A model generated the notes under the pieces. That model did not search any database and was not told where the DNA came from. It worked only from the letters and a program-made list of their open reading frames with translations. From the IMG/VR virus record IMGVR_UViG_3300022602_000495, positions 489 to 20,999 of that record: a stretch of DNA of 20,511 nucleotides; one strand, 5' to 3'. Every line of letters starts with the position of its first letter. Position 1 is the stretch's first letter. Positions 1 through 6,650 of the stretch are shown here, piece after piece. The position numbers were made by a program, and so were the translations under genes. Source of the stretch: a virus.

Positions 1-78
1 GGTTAATCCTACCGCTTTTTGTCCGAAACTTAAATTCTTAGCAGCTCCTTCTTGATTTGTTAATGTATCTTGACTCAT
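1..78 (-). CDS. N-terminal fragment of a possible Acb2/Tad1-type cyclic-nucleotide sponge (anti-CBASS/Thoeris)
   Basis: An ATG at 78-76 opens a reading frame that stays open to the window edge, giving 26 residues ending in SFGQKAVGLT. The block F-G-x-K-A-V-G-L-T matches what I recall of the conserved N terminus of small phage proteins annotated as Acb2/Tad1 hairpin-domain (DUF7681-like) proteins, in which 'TFNPS' usually follows. Family members are helical proteins of roughly 70-100 residues. They sequester cyclic di- or trinucleotides or related signals made by host CBASS and Thoeris defences. Its place at the distal end of the early operon, about 35 bases after the preceding gene, suits a counter-defence gene. 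Only the N terminus is visible and the match is from memory on about ten residues, so the identity is tentative. Confidence 0.5.
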   Translation of the reverse strand, partial: MSQDTLTNQEGAAKNLSFGQKAVGLT

Positions 79-113
79 ATTTATAAAATCGGTTCACCTG
101 TTACCGAAAGGTT

Positions 114-413
114 TTATTTGGTTTGTGTTTTAGATTGTTTATAATCTTGATAAAGTCCTGAAATTGGGTAAAATTCATCTCCTATTGCACGATAATAATT
201 CTCATCTTCTAACCGCTCTACAAAACCAATAGCATCATCCTTAACTGCTTGCAGTTCAGCTTTAAGTTTCTCTATCTCCGCATCCTTAGCCGCTATCTCA
301 GCTTGCATATCGTCTTGGGCTTGGGTGTATGCCATTTTGTACCATAATCTAACTTCCGCATCATGTGGAAATAACGACTTTGCTAATTTTTGTATCTCTT
401 GTTCGGTTTTCAT
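114..413 (-). CDS. Small coiled-coil early protein, unknown function
   Basis: A 99-residue protein that I do not recognise. Residues about 35-60 are a heptad-like, Ala/Glu/Lys-rich helix (AEIAAKDAEIEKLKAELQAV), suggesting a coiled coil and oligomerisation. The C terminus is polar, with tyrosines. It follows the VRR-NUC gene by 48 bases and precedes the edge gene by about 35, so it is very probably in the same early transcript. No signal peptide or membrane segment is seen. The only nearby ATG in frame with the helix was used as the start. Role unknown; small operon-distal genes like this in temperate phages are often accessory or host-takeover factors, which is only a guess here. Confidence 0.75.
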   Translation of the reverse strand: MKTEQEIQKLAKSLFPHDAEVRLWYKMAYTQAQDDMQAEIAAKDAEIEKLKAELQAVKDDAIGFVERLEDENYYRAIGDEFYPISGLYQDYKQSKTQTK

Positions 414-461
414 GCTACTGTATTTTTAAGTTTAGAATGCCTTTGTTTGAGGGGACAGTTT

Positions 462-818
462 TTAGTTTTTAAAAAAGTTATCAATTTTCATAGCTGCATC
501 ATCAAACCCCCAGCCTACTTCTGCCACAAAGCCATTATTCTTTAATTCCTCTAAATAAGCTTTTTGGTTTGGGCTCAGCTTGCCGCTTTCTGTCTTAAGC
601 TCCAAGAATAAGGTCTTACCGTTCAATAAGATTTGCAGGTCAGGGACACCGCTACGGGTGCCCAGGACTTTAGCTTTATACCTTTCAAACGTGGTGCGCT
701 TACCCTCATTAGGACTATGTATGTAGGTAGCTTTAGGGTATTTCACCTTGATATAGGTTATTACGCTTCGCTGGAGCCTATCTTCCATAGTTAAGTATTT
801 CTCATATCCATTAGCCAT
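462..818 (-). CDS. VRR-NUC domain nuclease
   Basis: A 118-residue single-domain protein of the VRR-NUC (PD-(D/E)XK-type) nuclease family. It begins with a helix around E12 (MEDRLQRSVITYIK). The core then shows SGVPDLQI with D60, followed by the FLELK strand with E73 and K75, and the downstream Q85 in LSPNQKAYLEEL. These match the expected metal-binding and catalytic positions. The stand-alone length of about 110-120 residues is normal for phage members, which are thought to process branched DNA or ends during replication or recombination. Its start overlaps the end of the upstream gene by 8 bases, so the two are probably translationally coupled. M12 is a possible alternative start. It shares the operon with the SNF2 helicase, a combination common in phage replication modules. 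Confidence 0.85.
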   Translation of the reverse strand: MANGYEKYLTMEDRLQRSVITYIKVKYPKATYIHSPNEGKRTTFERYKAKVLGTRSGVPDLQILLNGKTLFLELKTESGKLSPNQKAYLEELKNNGFVAEVGWGFDDAAMKIDNFFKN

Positions 819-1269
819 TGACTTCTGTTTTTTTAAGTTTGTTGATTAAGTTTTCATTTTGCTTACCCAGTTCACGGCAATAGGCTTTGAACTTTTTTAG
901 CTTCTCATTTGTCTTTTCAAGCTCAGTGGTCAAACTGGTAATTCTTTCACTATCGCTGCCACTAATTACATGCACACGCAATTTTTTAGCCGCTGGTGCT
1001 ATCACAGGCTTATCAGGCACCTCTTGGCTCATTATGCTTACAAATGCCTTACCGTTAAATTTTATGCCCAGCATGGACTTTGGAATGTTTGGGTCAATGT
1101 CTTGCATGAAAACTTTTACAGCTTCATCCAGCATTTGCTTTTTTGCTTGATGCCTTTCTTCAAGTACAGGCAACTGGCAAACCTCAGCCCAGTTTTCAAG
1201 GTTGTAAGTGCGTTCAATAGCTGTACCGTTTGGAAGCACATACTCAAAGCGTAAATAACTACTCCTCAT
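811..1269 (-). CDS. Hypothetical protein with C-terminal coiled coil
   Basis: The chosen start is the ATG at 1269, giving 152 residues and an 11-base overlap with the preceding gene (its TAG lies inside ATGAGGAGTAG). In-frame ATGs at 1284 and 1296 would lengthen it but also lengthen the overlap. The N-terminal half looks globular (SYLRFEYVLPNGTAIERTYN). The last 50 or so residues are a Lys/Glu/Leu-rich helix (LTTELEKTNEKLKKFK) likely to form a coiled coil. I recognise no family. It lies between an unknown replication-module protein and the VRR-NUC nuclease, overlapping both, which suggests a role tied to replication or recombination. No signal peptide or membrane segment is visible. Confidence 0.7.
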   Translation of the reverse strand: MRSSYLRFEYVLPNGTAIERTYNLENWAEVCQLPVLEERHQAKKQMLDEAVKVFMQDIDPNIPKSMLGIKFNGKAFVSIMSQEVPDKPVIAPAAKKLRVHVISGSDSERITSLTTELEKTNEKLKKFKAYCRELGKQNENLINKLKKTEVNG

Positions 1270-2173
1270 AAAATAGTATTTCATTAAATATGTCATTAAT
1301 ACCCTGTGCTGCCATTTCCTTTAGGAATGTTAAGTACAGGTTTTTCCGTATCAAGTTTACTATTGTCAGGTGCTCAGTAAAAGGTATGTGCCCATGATCA
1401 CGGTAAGCCTTATATATTTTTGCTACCTCAACCACCTTTTCTCTTTCCCATTCATCCAGCCTTGATAATGGTCTTCTGCCATACATTTCCCTTTGCTCCA
1501 TGGCATAGTAGTAAAGCTTCCACCAATACTCACGGCTTTGTATGCTTACTACCCTGTATCTCCTGAGCAGTTTATACTTACTCCAAGCAAAAAATATCAA
1601 GTCAATGGTACCCTTTTTTAAAATTTCATAGTCTTGCTGTATGCAGTCCCTAATTTCTTGCTCAGTAGGCATAACAATAGGTTTACCCTCGCTGGGGTCT
1701 ATTATCGCCTTGACGGTGCCAATAATTCGTTTTTGAACTATGTTCTTGTACTTTAAGTATGCCAGCAGCACATCGCCAATGAATTCAGCATTAAGCTCTT
1801 TGTTGTAATGCCTATACACATGGTCATACTCGCCTTGACAGTTCAGGTAAAAGGCATGCCTTATTTCATTTGTGGTCAATCCTGTAAACTGTGGGTGGCT
1901 CATTATGAACTTGCTAAGCACTTTTACTTGCAGTAGCAGGTCTTCACCTGAGTGAAGTATAGCACCAGTAAGCATCTTTATTTCTTGAAATATGCTTATT
2001 AGCTGGTCCTGTATGTCAGCATTACTGTAAGACTGTAATGTCTGTGAATTTAACTGGTTGGTTATTAGCTGTGCTTCCACCTGATTTAAGTGCTTCAAGG
2101 TCAGCAAGCGTGCCGCCCCTTGTTCCCATCTTTGAAGCTGGTGCTCCTGTTTTAGTGCTAATGCTGTTTCCAT
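1259..2173 (-). CDS. Replication-module protein of unknown function (304 aa)
   Basis: A soluble helical protein downstream of the initiator gene. The central stretch around LTTNEIRHAFYLNCQGEYDH followed by a GDVLLAYLKYKN segment resembles uncharacterised proteins that sit beside initiator genes in Bacteroidota phages. The second half is basic and aromatic (SREYWWKLYYYAMEQREMYG). No Walker A motif is present, so it is not a DnaC-type ATPase loader. The start is uncertain. The ATG at 2173 gives a 152-base overlap with the initiator gene in another frame, while the next in-frame ATG, at 1975, gives 238 residues and removes the overlap. The extra N terminus reads as plausible protein, so I keep the long form with reservation. 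A helicase-loader or primosome role is possible but unproven. Confidence 0.7.
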   Translation of the reverse strand: METALALKQEHQLQRWEQGAARLLTLKHLNQVEAQLITNQLNSQTLQSYSNADIQDQLISIFQEIKMLTGAILHSGEDLLLQVKVLSKFIMSHPQFTGLTTNEIRHAFYLNCQGEYDHVYRHYNKELNAEFIGDVLLAYLKYKNIVQKRIIGTVKAIIDPSEGKPIVMPTEQEIRDCIQQDYEILKKGTIDLIFFAWSKYKLLRRYRVVSIQSREYWWKLYYYAMEQREMYGRRPLSRLDEWEREKVVEVAKIYKAYRDHGHIPFTEHLTIVNLIRKNLYLTFLKEMAAQGINDIFNEILFYEE

Positions 2174-3023
2174 TTGATTGTTGCTTTATGGCTGTTAAGA
2201 TGTTTTGTAACTCCGAATTGATGTTTACAAGCGTTGTACGACTTTGCTGCCAGCTTGACCATTTGCTGTATGATTTCAGCACATAGTCCCAAGCATGCAG
2301 AAGCTTATCATTTTCAATTTCAAGGGTCATATCAGGCGTTTTTGCTCTTACTTGGGTGCGTAAGTATGCCAGTATGCTTTTCAAGGCTTTACCCTGTGCT
2401 CCGTCAATTTTTGCACCATGCCCTGAAATAGTTTTAATAAAATTGTCATAAGTAGCTATTGCATCAGTGAATATTTTGCCTCCGTTTTGGTCATTATTTT
2501 CTACCGATTTTATGGTAGTTTTTTCGGCAATTTTTTCACCAGTTTTTTTTGAAGATTTTAATTTTGATTTTTTAGAACCCAATAATGCGCCAGCATTATT
2601 ATTATTAGATAATACTTTAGTATTATTATATAATATGGTGTCAACTTGACTATTCGTGGTATTTTTTACCATGAATGTGTTATTATTCGTGGTATTTTTT
2701 ACCATGAATGTGTTATTATTCATGGTATTTTTTACCACTAATAATTCATAAATACTATGGCTTTTTTTACTATTTGCAACACCAAATTTTATAAGGTCAT
2801 TTTGCACTAAAATTTCCCTCGATTTTTGCAAGGTTTTTACATTCAATCCCAGCGCATCACATAGCACTTTGTTAGAGCACTGTAAAATGGCAGGCCATTT
2901 CTGCCCAGCAGCAATACATACAAGCTCCATGTATAAAGCCTGCTCAGTAGTGCTTAATTTGCACTGTGAACGTATTTTACGCAAAAAGTTAAGGTATGTT
3001 TGTATGCTTTGCTTTTGTTCCAT
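2022..3023 (-). CDS. Replication initiator / replisome organiser, winged-helix type
   Basis: A 333-residue protein. Residues about 20-95 form a predicted helix-turn-helix or winged-helix domain (LSTTEQALYMELVCIAAGQK, later NKVLCDALGLNVKTLQKSR), as in phage initiators of the lambda O / DnaD-like organisation. A repetitive linker of Val-Lys-Asn-Thr and Asn-rich units follows (about residues 96-135), then a Lys/Ser-rich stretch, then a conserved-looking C-terminal region (YVLKSYSKWSSWQQSRTTL). The linker is encoded by 33-bp tandem DNA repeats that look like origin iterons. The protein would bind the origin and recruit a helicase or its loader. About 80 AT-rich bases separate it from the SNF2 gene upstream. 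The family call is from domain architecture, not a recognised homologue. Confidence 0.72.
   Translation of the reverse strand: MEQKQSIQTYLNFLRKIRSQCKLSTTEQALYMELVCIAAGQKWPAILQCSNKVLCDALGLNVKTLQKSREILVQNDLIKFGVANSKKSHSIYELLVVKNTMNNNTFMVKNTTNNNTFMVKNTTNSQVDTILYNNTKVLSNNNNAGALLGSKKSKLKSSKKTGEKIAEKTTIKSVENNDQNGGKIFTDAIATYDNFIKTISGHGAKIDGAQGKALKSILAYLRTQVRAKTPDMTLEIENDKLLHAWDYVLKSYSKWSSWQQSRTTLVNINSELQNILTAIKQQSNGNSISTKTGAPASKMGTRGGTLADLEALKSGGSTANNQPVKFTDITVLQ
2581..2737. repeat. Iteron cluster and dyads inside the initiator gene (candidate replication origin)
   Basis: On the plus strand a 33-bp unit beginning ATTCGTGGTATTTTTTACCA occurs at 2652-2684 and identically at 2685-2717. A third partial copy with one substitution occupies 2718-2737. 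Each unit contains the inverted arms TGGTA and TACCA around five T. Immediately beside the repeats lies a very AT-rich stretch (about 2593-2637) with two dyads: AATAATGC/GCATTATT (2581-2588 and 2593-2600) and ATAATAC/GTATTAT (2609-2615 and 2620-2626). Iterons plus an AT-rich flank inside the initiator gene is the lambda ori arrangement. The repeats keep the reading frame. Origin function is inferred. Confidence 0.55.
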
Positions 3024-3103
3024 TTCTTGGACTTCAATGTTTAAGTTACAGCTCTGATATTTATTTACTACACTTTGTATTAAATAAATTTATTCACTAT
3101 AGA

Positions 3104-4783
3104 TTATTTTACACTAAATAAGCTATCAGCAAGCTTGTCAATGATTTCAGTATTTGTTTCATCTTCTGTACCTGTTACCGTGCTGGCAATGGCTCTTTTT
3201 CTCTCTATGATCTCATATATTTGCTCGTCTATAGTATCCTTACCCAGTACATAGGTACACTGCACACTATCTTTTTGACCTATCCTATGGCACCTATCCT
3301 CGCATTGCTCCACATCAGCAGCGTGCCATGGAAGCTCAACAAATAGCACCCTGCTGGCAGCAGTCAAGGTAATACCCACGCCAGCGGCTTTGATGCTACA
3401 TATAATTAACTTGCAGTTAGGGTCATTTTGAAACTTGTCAATATTGGCCTGTCTTTCCTCTCCACTATCTCCACCTGTTACAGTTACGGCATGTGGGTAA
3501 TATGCCCTCAAACTGGCTGCAATTACTTTTTGATGTATAAAAACTACTATCTTCTCTCCAGCGTCAATGACTTCATCAATTTGCTCCTGTACTTCTTCCA
3601 TTTTACCTCGTGCACTGATGTCCTTGCATACTCCAATGAGCACCATAATTTCACCTCTAAGGCTCTTTTGTATTTCCTTGTCAGTTTTCTGTTTGTACTC
3701 TTTAAGGTAGGCAGCAAGGTTATTGAGTGCGTCATTATATTCCCTGCGGTTAGAAATATTACAATAAACTATCTGCCTGACTTTGTCAGGTAGCTCATGC
3801 AGCACATCCTTTTTCTTGCGTTGGTAAAAGCAGGTAGTATTTAATTTATAATTCAAGTATTTAAGGTCTGTAGCACCTCTACCAGCACTGCCACCACAAT
3901 ATCTATCCATAAAGTATTTATGCCCACCGAACTCTTGCAGCCTCCCTATGATACCCAACTGGCTGACAAGGTCTTTAGGTACATTCACCAATGGTGTCCC
4001 AGTAAGGCCAAGAATTATGCTTTTTTCACGGGTTAAGCCTCTCGTAAACTTAGACCACTGGGCACCAGCATCTTTGCATCTATGTATCTCGTCAATTATT
4101 ACGCTTTTAAAAAGGTTTACATTTTCTTTAAATACTATATCTGCCAGCTTGATAGGTTTACCTTTTTCATTGTTTATCTGCTTAACAAAGTATTTTTTAA
4201 GGCTTTCATAGTTTACTATAAAGACCTTAGCCATGCCCGACTTATAGAATAAAGGCCACGTTTCTTTAATGTCACTTTGCAGTATTACGCTTTTCATGCC
4301 TGCAACTGTATGCCATTCTCGGGTCCAGTTGATTTTTAAGCTTGCTGGGCAAATAATAAGGCAGGGAAAGGCATCTTTAGCTACTATGGTAGCAATGGCT
4401 TGACTGGTCTTTCCAAGTCCAGGCTGGTCACCGATAATAACCTTTTCTTTTTCAAGGCAATAGGCTACTCCTTGGGCTTGGAATGGGTATAACTTACGTT
4501 TTATGGGTATCTCCACTGTAAGCTCAGGCATGGGAGGTATTTCATAAACCTGTTCTACATTATTCTTTATTTCTGCCTGTGGTGCACCATACTTCTTTAC
4601 CAGCTTATCAGCAAAGGCATAGTTACTGGCAGCAATCACCCAGCACTTTTTAATGTTATTCCAAAAACGCTGGTCAGGAGGTAAGTTTTTGATTTCTGCT
4701 ATAATGCGTGCACTATAGTCAAAGCGTATCTCAATGCCGCTAATGGTGACCTCGGCAGTGAGGTTATAATGTGTAGCTATCAT
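3104..4783 (-). CDS. SNF2-family DNA helicase/translocase
   Basis: A 559-residue superfamily 2 ATPase of the SNF2 type. An N-terminal region of about 90 residues (FDYSARIIAEIKNLPPDQRF, later FWNNIKKCWVI) resembles the small HARP-like DNA-recognition region of SMARCAL1-type proteins. The helicase core follows: Walker A GDQPGLGKTSQ with K125 and T126, the Walker B box DEIH at 231-234, motif III TGTP at 261-264, and the second RecA-like lobe with AAGVGITLTAA (466-476) and motif VI QCEDRCHRIGQ ending near Q503. The core looks complete and active. In phages such enzymes probably remodel replication or recombination intermediates using ATP on double-stranded DNA. The gene overlaps the upstream HTH gene by four bases (ATGA), indicating translational coupling. 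Confidence 0.9.
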   Translation of the reverse strand: MIATHYNLTAEVTISGIEIRFDYSARIIAEIKNLPPDQRFWNNIKKCWVIAASNYAFADKLVKKYGAPQAEIKNNVEQVYEIPPMPELTVEIPIKRKLYPFQAQGVAYCLEKEKVIIGDQPGLGKTSQAIATIVAKDAFPCLIICPASLKINWTREWHTVAGMKSVILQSDIKETWPLFYKSGMAKVFIVNYESLKKYFVKQINNEKGKPIKLADIVFKENVNLFKSVIIDEIHRCKDAGAQWSKFTRGLTREKSIILGLTGTPLVNVPKDLVSQLGIIGRLQEFGGHKYFMDRYCGGSAGRGATDLKYLNYKLNTTCFYQRKKKDVLHELPDKVRQIVYCNISNRREYNDALNNLAAYLKEYKQKTDKEIQKSLRGEIMVLIGVCKDISARGKMEEVQEQIDEVIDAGEKIVVFIHQKVIAASLRAYYPHAVTVTGGDSGEERQANIDKFQNDPNCKLIICSIKAAGVGITLTAASRVLFVELPWHAADVEQCEDRCHRIGQKDSVQCTYVLGKDTIDEQIYEIIERKRAIASTVTGTEDETNTEIIDKLADSLFSVK

Positions 4784-5256
4784 TTATTACAGTATGATTT
4801 TACCAGTTGATGAAGATTATCTTTACGGGTCTTATGCCAAAAATTCCTTACTTCATCATCTGTCTTGGTATTGTCAGCCCATACCGTCATTCTAAATTCA
4901 GGTATAAATACAGCACGTTTATGTGGCTGTATGGCATCACGGGTGTGCATTTGCTTTACGGGCTTTTTAATCAGCGCTGAAAAGTGCTCTGTTACCCTTA
5001 TGTCTGTTTGTGTGTACTTGCTTTTGAACCGCTTAAACTCATTTTTCTTTTTAAGGCCGTCACGCATGCGTGGTAAGTTGACTACATTAAGCACTCTTAA
5101 GTCAGGCATTGCCTCATTTTTTCGTATGCTGGTAAGCTTCTTTTTCAAAGCTGGCACCGAAACGCCTAAATGCTCCGCGCATCCTTTAAGGCCATTTGTA
5201 AGCAAGTTATCCTTTAGATATTTAATATCGCTTTTAGTGTATTTATGGTTAATCAT
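4780..5256 (-). CDS. HTH protein, Myb/SANT-like N terminus
   Basis: A 158-residue basic protein. Residues about 4-45 (YTKSDIKYLKDNLLTNGLKG, then CAEHLGVSVPALKKKLTSIR) form a predicted three-helix DNA-binding unit of the Myb/SANT or 'KLKxNY-like' type found in phage replication regions. The rest is basic and has a possible second region around RDAIQPHKRAVFIPEFRMTV. Its stop overlaps the start of the SNF2 helicase by four bases, suggesting that the two proteins are made together and may act together, for example with the HTH protein giving DNA specificity. That partnership is inference. Upstream of its start lies the leader CTTAACAACC shared with other early genes. Confidence 0.72.
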   Translation of the reverse strand: MINHKYTKSDIKYLKDNLLTNGLKGCAEHLGVSVPALKKKLTSIRKNEAMPDLRVLNVVNLPRMRDGLKKKNEFKRFKSKYTQTDIRVTEHFSALIKKPVKQMHTRDAIQPHKRAVFIPEFRMTVWADNTKTDDEVRNFWHKTRKDNLHQLVKSYCNK

Positions 5257-5276
5257 GACTTTGGTTGTTAAGAAGA

Positions 5277-5702
5277 TTAGATAAATATTTGCTCGTTTGG
5301 GTCAGGTATATAAATGCCCAGTGCTTCGGCAGCAAATTGCTGGATGCGGCCTATATACTCTTGAAACTCTTTAGTGTCAAGCTCATTAGTGCTGGCTGGT
5401 AGCTCTACATAGTTCCCATTGAGCAGGGTAACTTTTACGCCATTAAACTTTGATTTTAAAAACTCATGGGTTTCTTGCTCAGTTAGAAAGTTGCCAGTAT
5501 GGTACAGTGCGTGCATAATCATATCAACTACCACACCCCAGTAATATGAATTCTGTTTACAGGTGCGCTTCTTCATTTTAAGCTTGATAGTAAATGTTAT
5601 AATCTCATTAGGATGCTTAAGTACCCATTTAGCAAGGCTGTCTCTGTCAAACAGTAGCATCTTGCCGTCATTGTCTATTGATCCTCCCAGTGTAATACTC
5701 AT
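5277..5702 (-). CDS. NinB-like recombination mediator
   Basis: A 141-residue protein. The segment at about 41-61 (KKRTCKQNSYYWGVVVDMI) matches the signature of the NinB/Orf recombination-protein family, where a basic run followed by QN-x-x-Y-W-G-x-x-x-x-x-I is conserved. A helical C-terminal region with a 'EFLKSKFNG' block also fits. NinB (lambda Orf) binds single-stranded DNA and SSB and helps load a recombinase in place of RecFOR. Consistent with that, an SSB-like gene lies two genes upstream in the same operon. Length matches the family (about 140-150). No recombinase of the Erf/Beta type is recognised in the window, so the annealing partner may be elsewhere or may be the host RecA. Confidence 0.72.
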   Translation of the reverse strand: MSITLGGSIDNDGKMLLFDRDSLAKWVLKHPNEIITFTIKLKMKKRTCKQNSYYWGVVVDMIMHALYHTGNFLTEQETHEFLKSKFNGVKVTLLNGNYVELPASTNELDTKEFQEYIGRIQQFAAEALGIYIPDPNEQIFI

Positions 5703-5724
5703 ACCAACTCTTCAAGTTTATTGG

Positions 5725-5952
5725 TTATTTTAAAGGTTTTAAAACTATTTTATACTTCTCGTGCTCTACTATTTCATGAGGATGTGTGCCATAGCTGATA
5801 ATGTTTATTTTCTTGCCGTTTAATAAGCCATAGAGCCAGCCATTATCTACCCAAACCTTTTGATACTTAGGTAAGTTCAAACGCTTGTCTGCCATACCTA
5901 CTGTTATTAGTTTGGTCTTAGGGTCATGGCTGGCTACTATGCACTTATTCAT
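5725..5952 (-). CDS. Small hypothetical early protein
   Basis: A 75-residue protein with no family I recognise. Composition is basic with scattered beta-prone segments (KIVLKPLK at the end, KLITVGMADKRLNLPKY in the middle), compatible with a small beta-rich fold. It lies between the SSB-like and NinB-like genes with gaps of about 20 bases on each side, so co-transcription is very likely. No cysteine cluster, signal peptide or membrane segment is present. Confidence 0.7.
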   Translation of the reverse strand: MNKCIVASHDPKTKLITVGMADKRLNLPKYQKVWVDNGWLYGLLNGKKINIISYGTHPHEIVEHEKYKIVLKPLK

Positions 5953-5971
5953 TTTGCTTTCTATTTACTCG

Positions 5972-6613
5972 TTAAAATGGGCACTCTTCTTCCATTGTCT
6001 GTGCCATCGCTGCTTCATTATTAGTAGGTAGGTGCATAGTGCCATTGCTGGTAGCGGCAATATATTCAGGCGTGGTTTTCATGCTGTTTTTAAGCCAGTC
6101 AGGGAGCTTCTCAAACTCTACTTGGTCAAACTTGTCATACTCAAATATTAAGGTCTTATTCACCTGTGCTGGTGCAGGCATACCCTTAGGCATACGGCTC
6201 ACGCTGGCAATCACAGCATAAATTTTAGACGGGTCAGTCTTGCCAGTTTCGTGTATAATATTCAGCATACAAGGTGCACCCAGCAACTTGGTAATATCAA
6301 AAGCTTTAGCATCTTGCTCAGTAAAGCCTTGACCTCTCCAGCTCTCCAGCACTTTTCGCAGGTTTGCTTTTTCGTGCATGCTCACTGTGAATTCCTTACT
6401 TATACCGCAAGGCTTCTCACCCTCACCGTCTTTAAATTCTCTTAACTCAGTAGGCAGTTCCCAAAATATTCGGACTTTACGCTGCATTTTGTCCTGTCCT
6501 TTAAAGTTCTCTTTTACGGTACCGACTTCTACCATGCCATAGCAGCGTGCTATATAGTTTCCAGCAGGTATCAAAAACCGTTCTTGTACGTCATTTGTTG
6601 CAATAATAGCCAT
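5972..6613 (-). CDS. Phage single-stranded DNA-binding protein-like protein
   Basis: A 213-residue protein. The N-terminal 150 residues are beta-rich (FLIPAGNYIARCYGMVEVGT, later RKVRIFWELP), compatible with an OB-like fold of the kind in phage ssDNA-binding or replication-associated proteins. The C terminus runs through a flexible Thr/Asn/Met-rich segment into EEECPF. That imitates the acidic, Pro-Phe-ended tip of bacterial SSB (consensus DDDIPF), which docks partner proteins. The tip and the neighbouring NinB-like gene together make an SSB role the best call. The OB fold is inferred and not shown by a motif. A DUF669-like recombination accessory protein is the main alternative. Confidence 0.68.
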   Translation of the reverse strand: MAIIATNDVQERFLIPAGNYIARCYGMVEVGTVKENFKGQDKMQRKVRIFWELPTELREFKDGEGEKPCGISKEFTVSMHEKANLRKVLESWRGQGFTEQDAKAFDITKLLGAPCMLNIIHETGKTDPSKIYAVIASVSRMPKGMPAPAQVNKTLIFEYDKFDQVEFEKLPDWLKNSMKTTPEYIAATSNGTMHLPTNNEAAMAQTMEEECPF

Positions 6614-6650
6614 GTTCTTTTTTTTGATTTTTAGGCGTTAAGAAATATTA

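Noticed and set aside
91-107. CGGT...ACCG inverted repeat between the last two early genes
   Set aside because: The arms are only four bases with a nine-base loop and no U-tract, so it is too weak to call a terminator.
2652-2737. Possible CRISPR array or microsatellite
   Set aside because: The units are directly adjacent with no spacers, keep the reading frame and encode a protein linker. There are only two full copies and no cas genes.
3083-3094. AATAAATTTATT palindrome between the SNF2 and initiator genes
   Set aside because: A 12-bp palindrome made only of A and T is expected in this AT-rich spacer, and no promoter elements of the Bacteroidota form are placed around it.
3428-3793. Open frame of 121 codons on the plus strand
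   Set aside because: It is antisense to the core of the SNF2 helicase, has Cys/Phe/Tyr-rich translated composition without any domain, and has no promoter or operon context.
4865-5284. Open frame of 139 codons on the plus strand
   Set aside because: It mirrors the HTH-protein gene on the other strand. Its translation is low in charged residues and shows no recognisable protein pattern.
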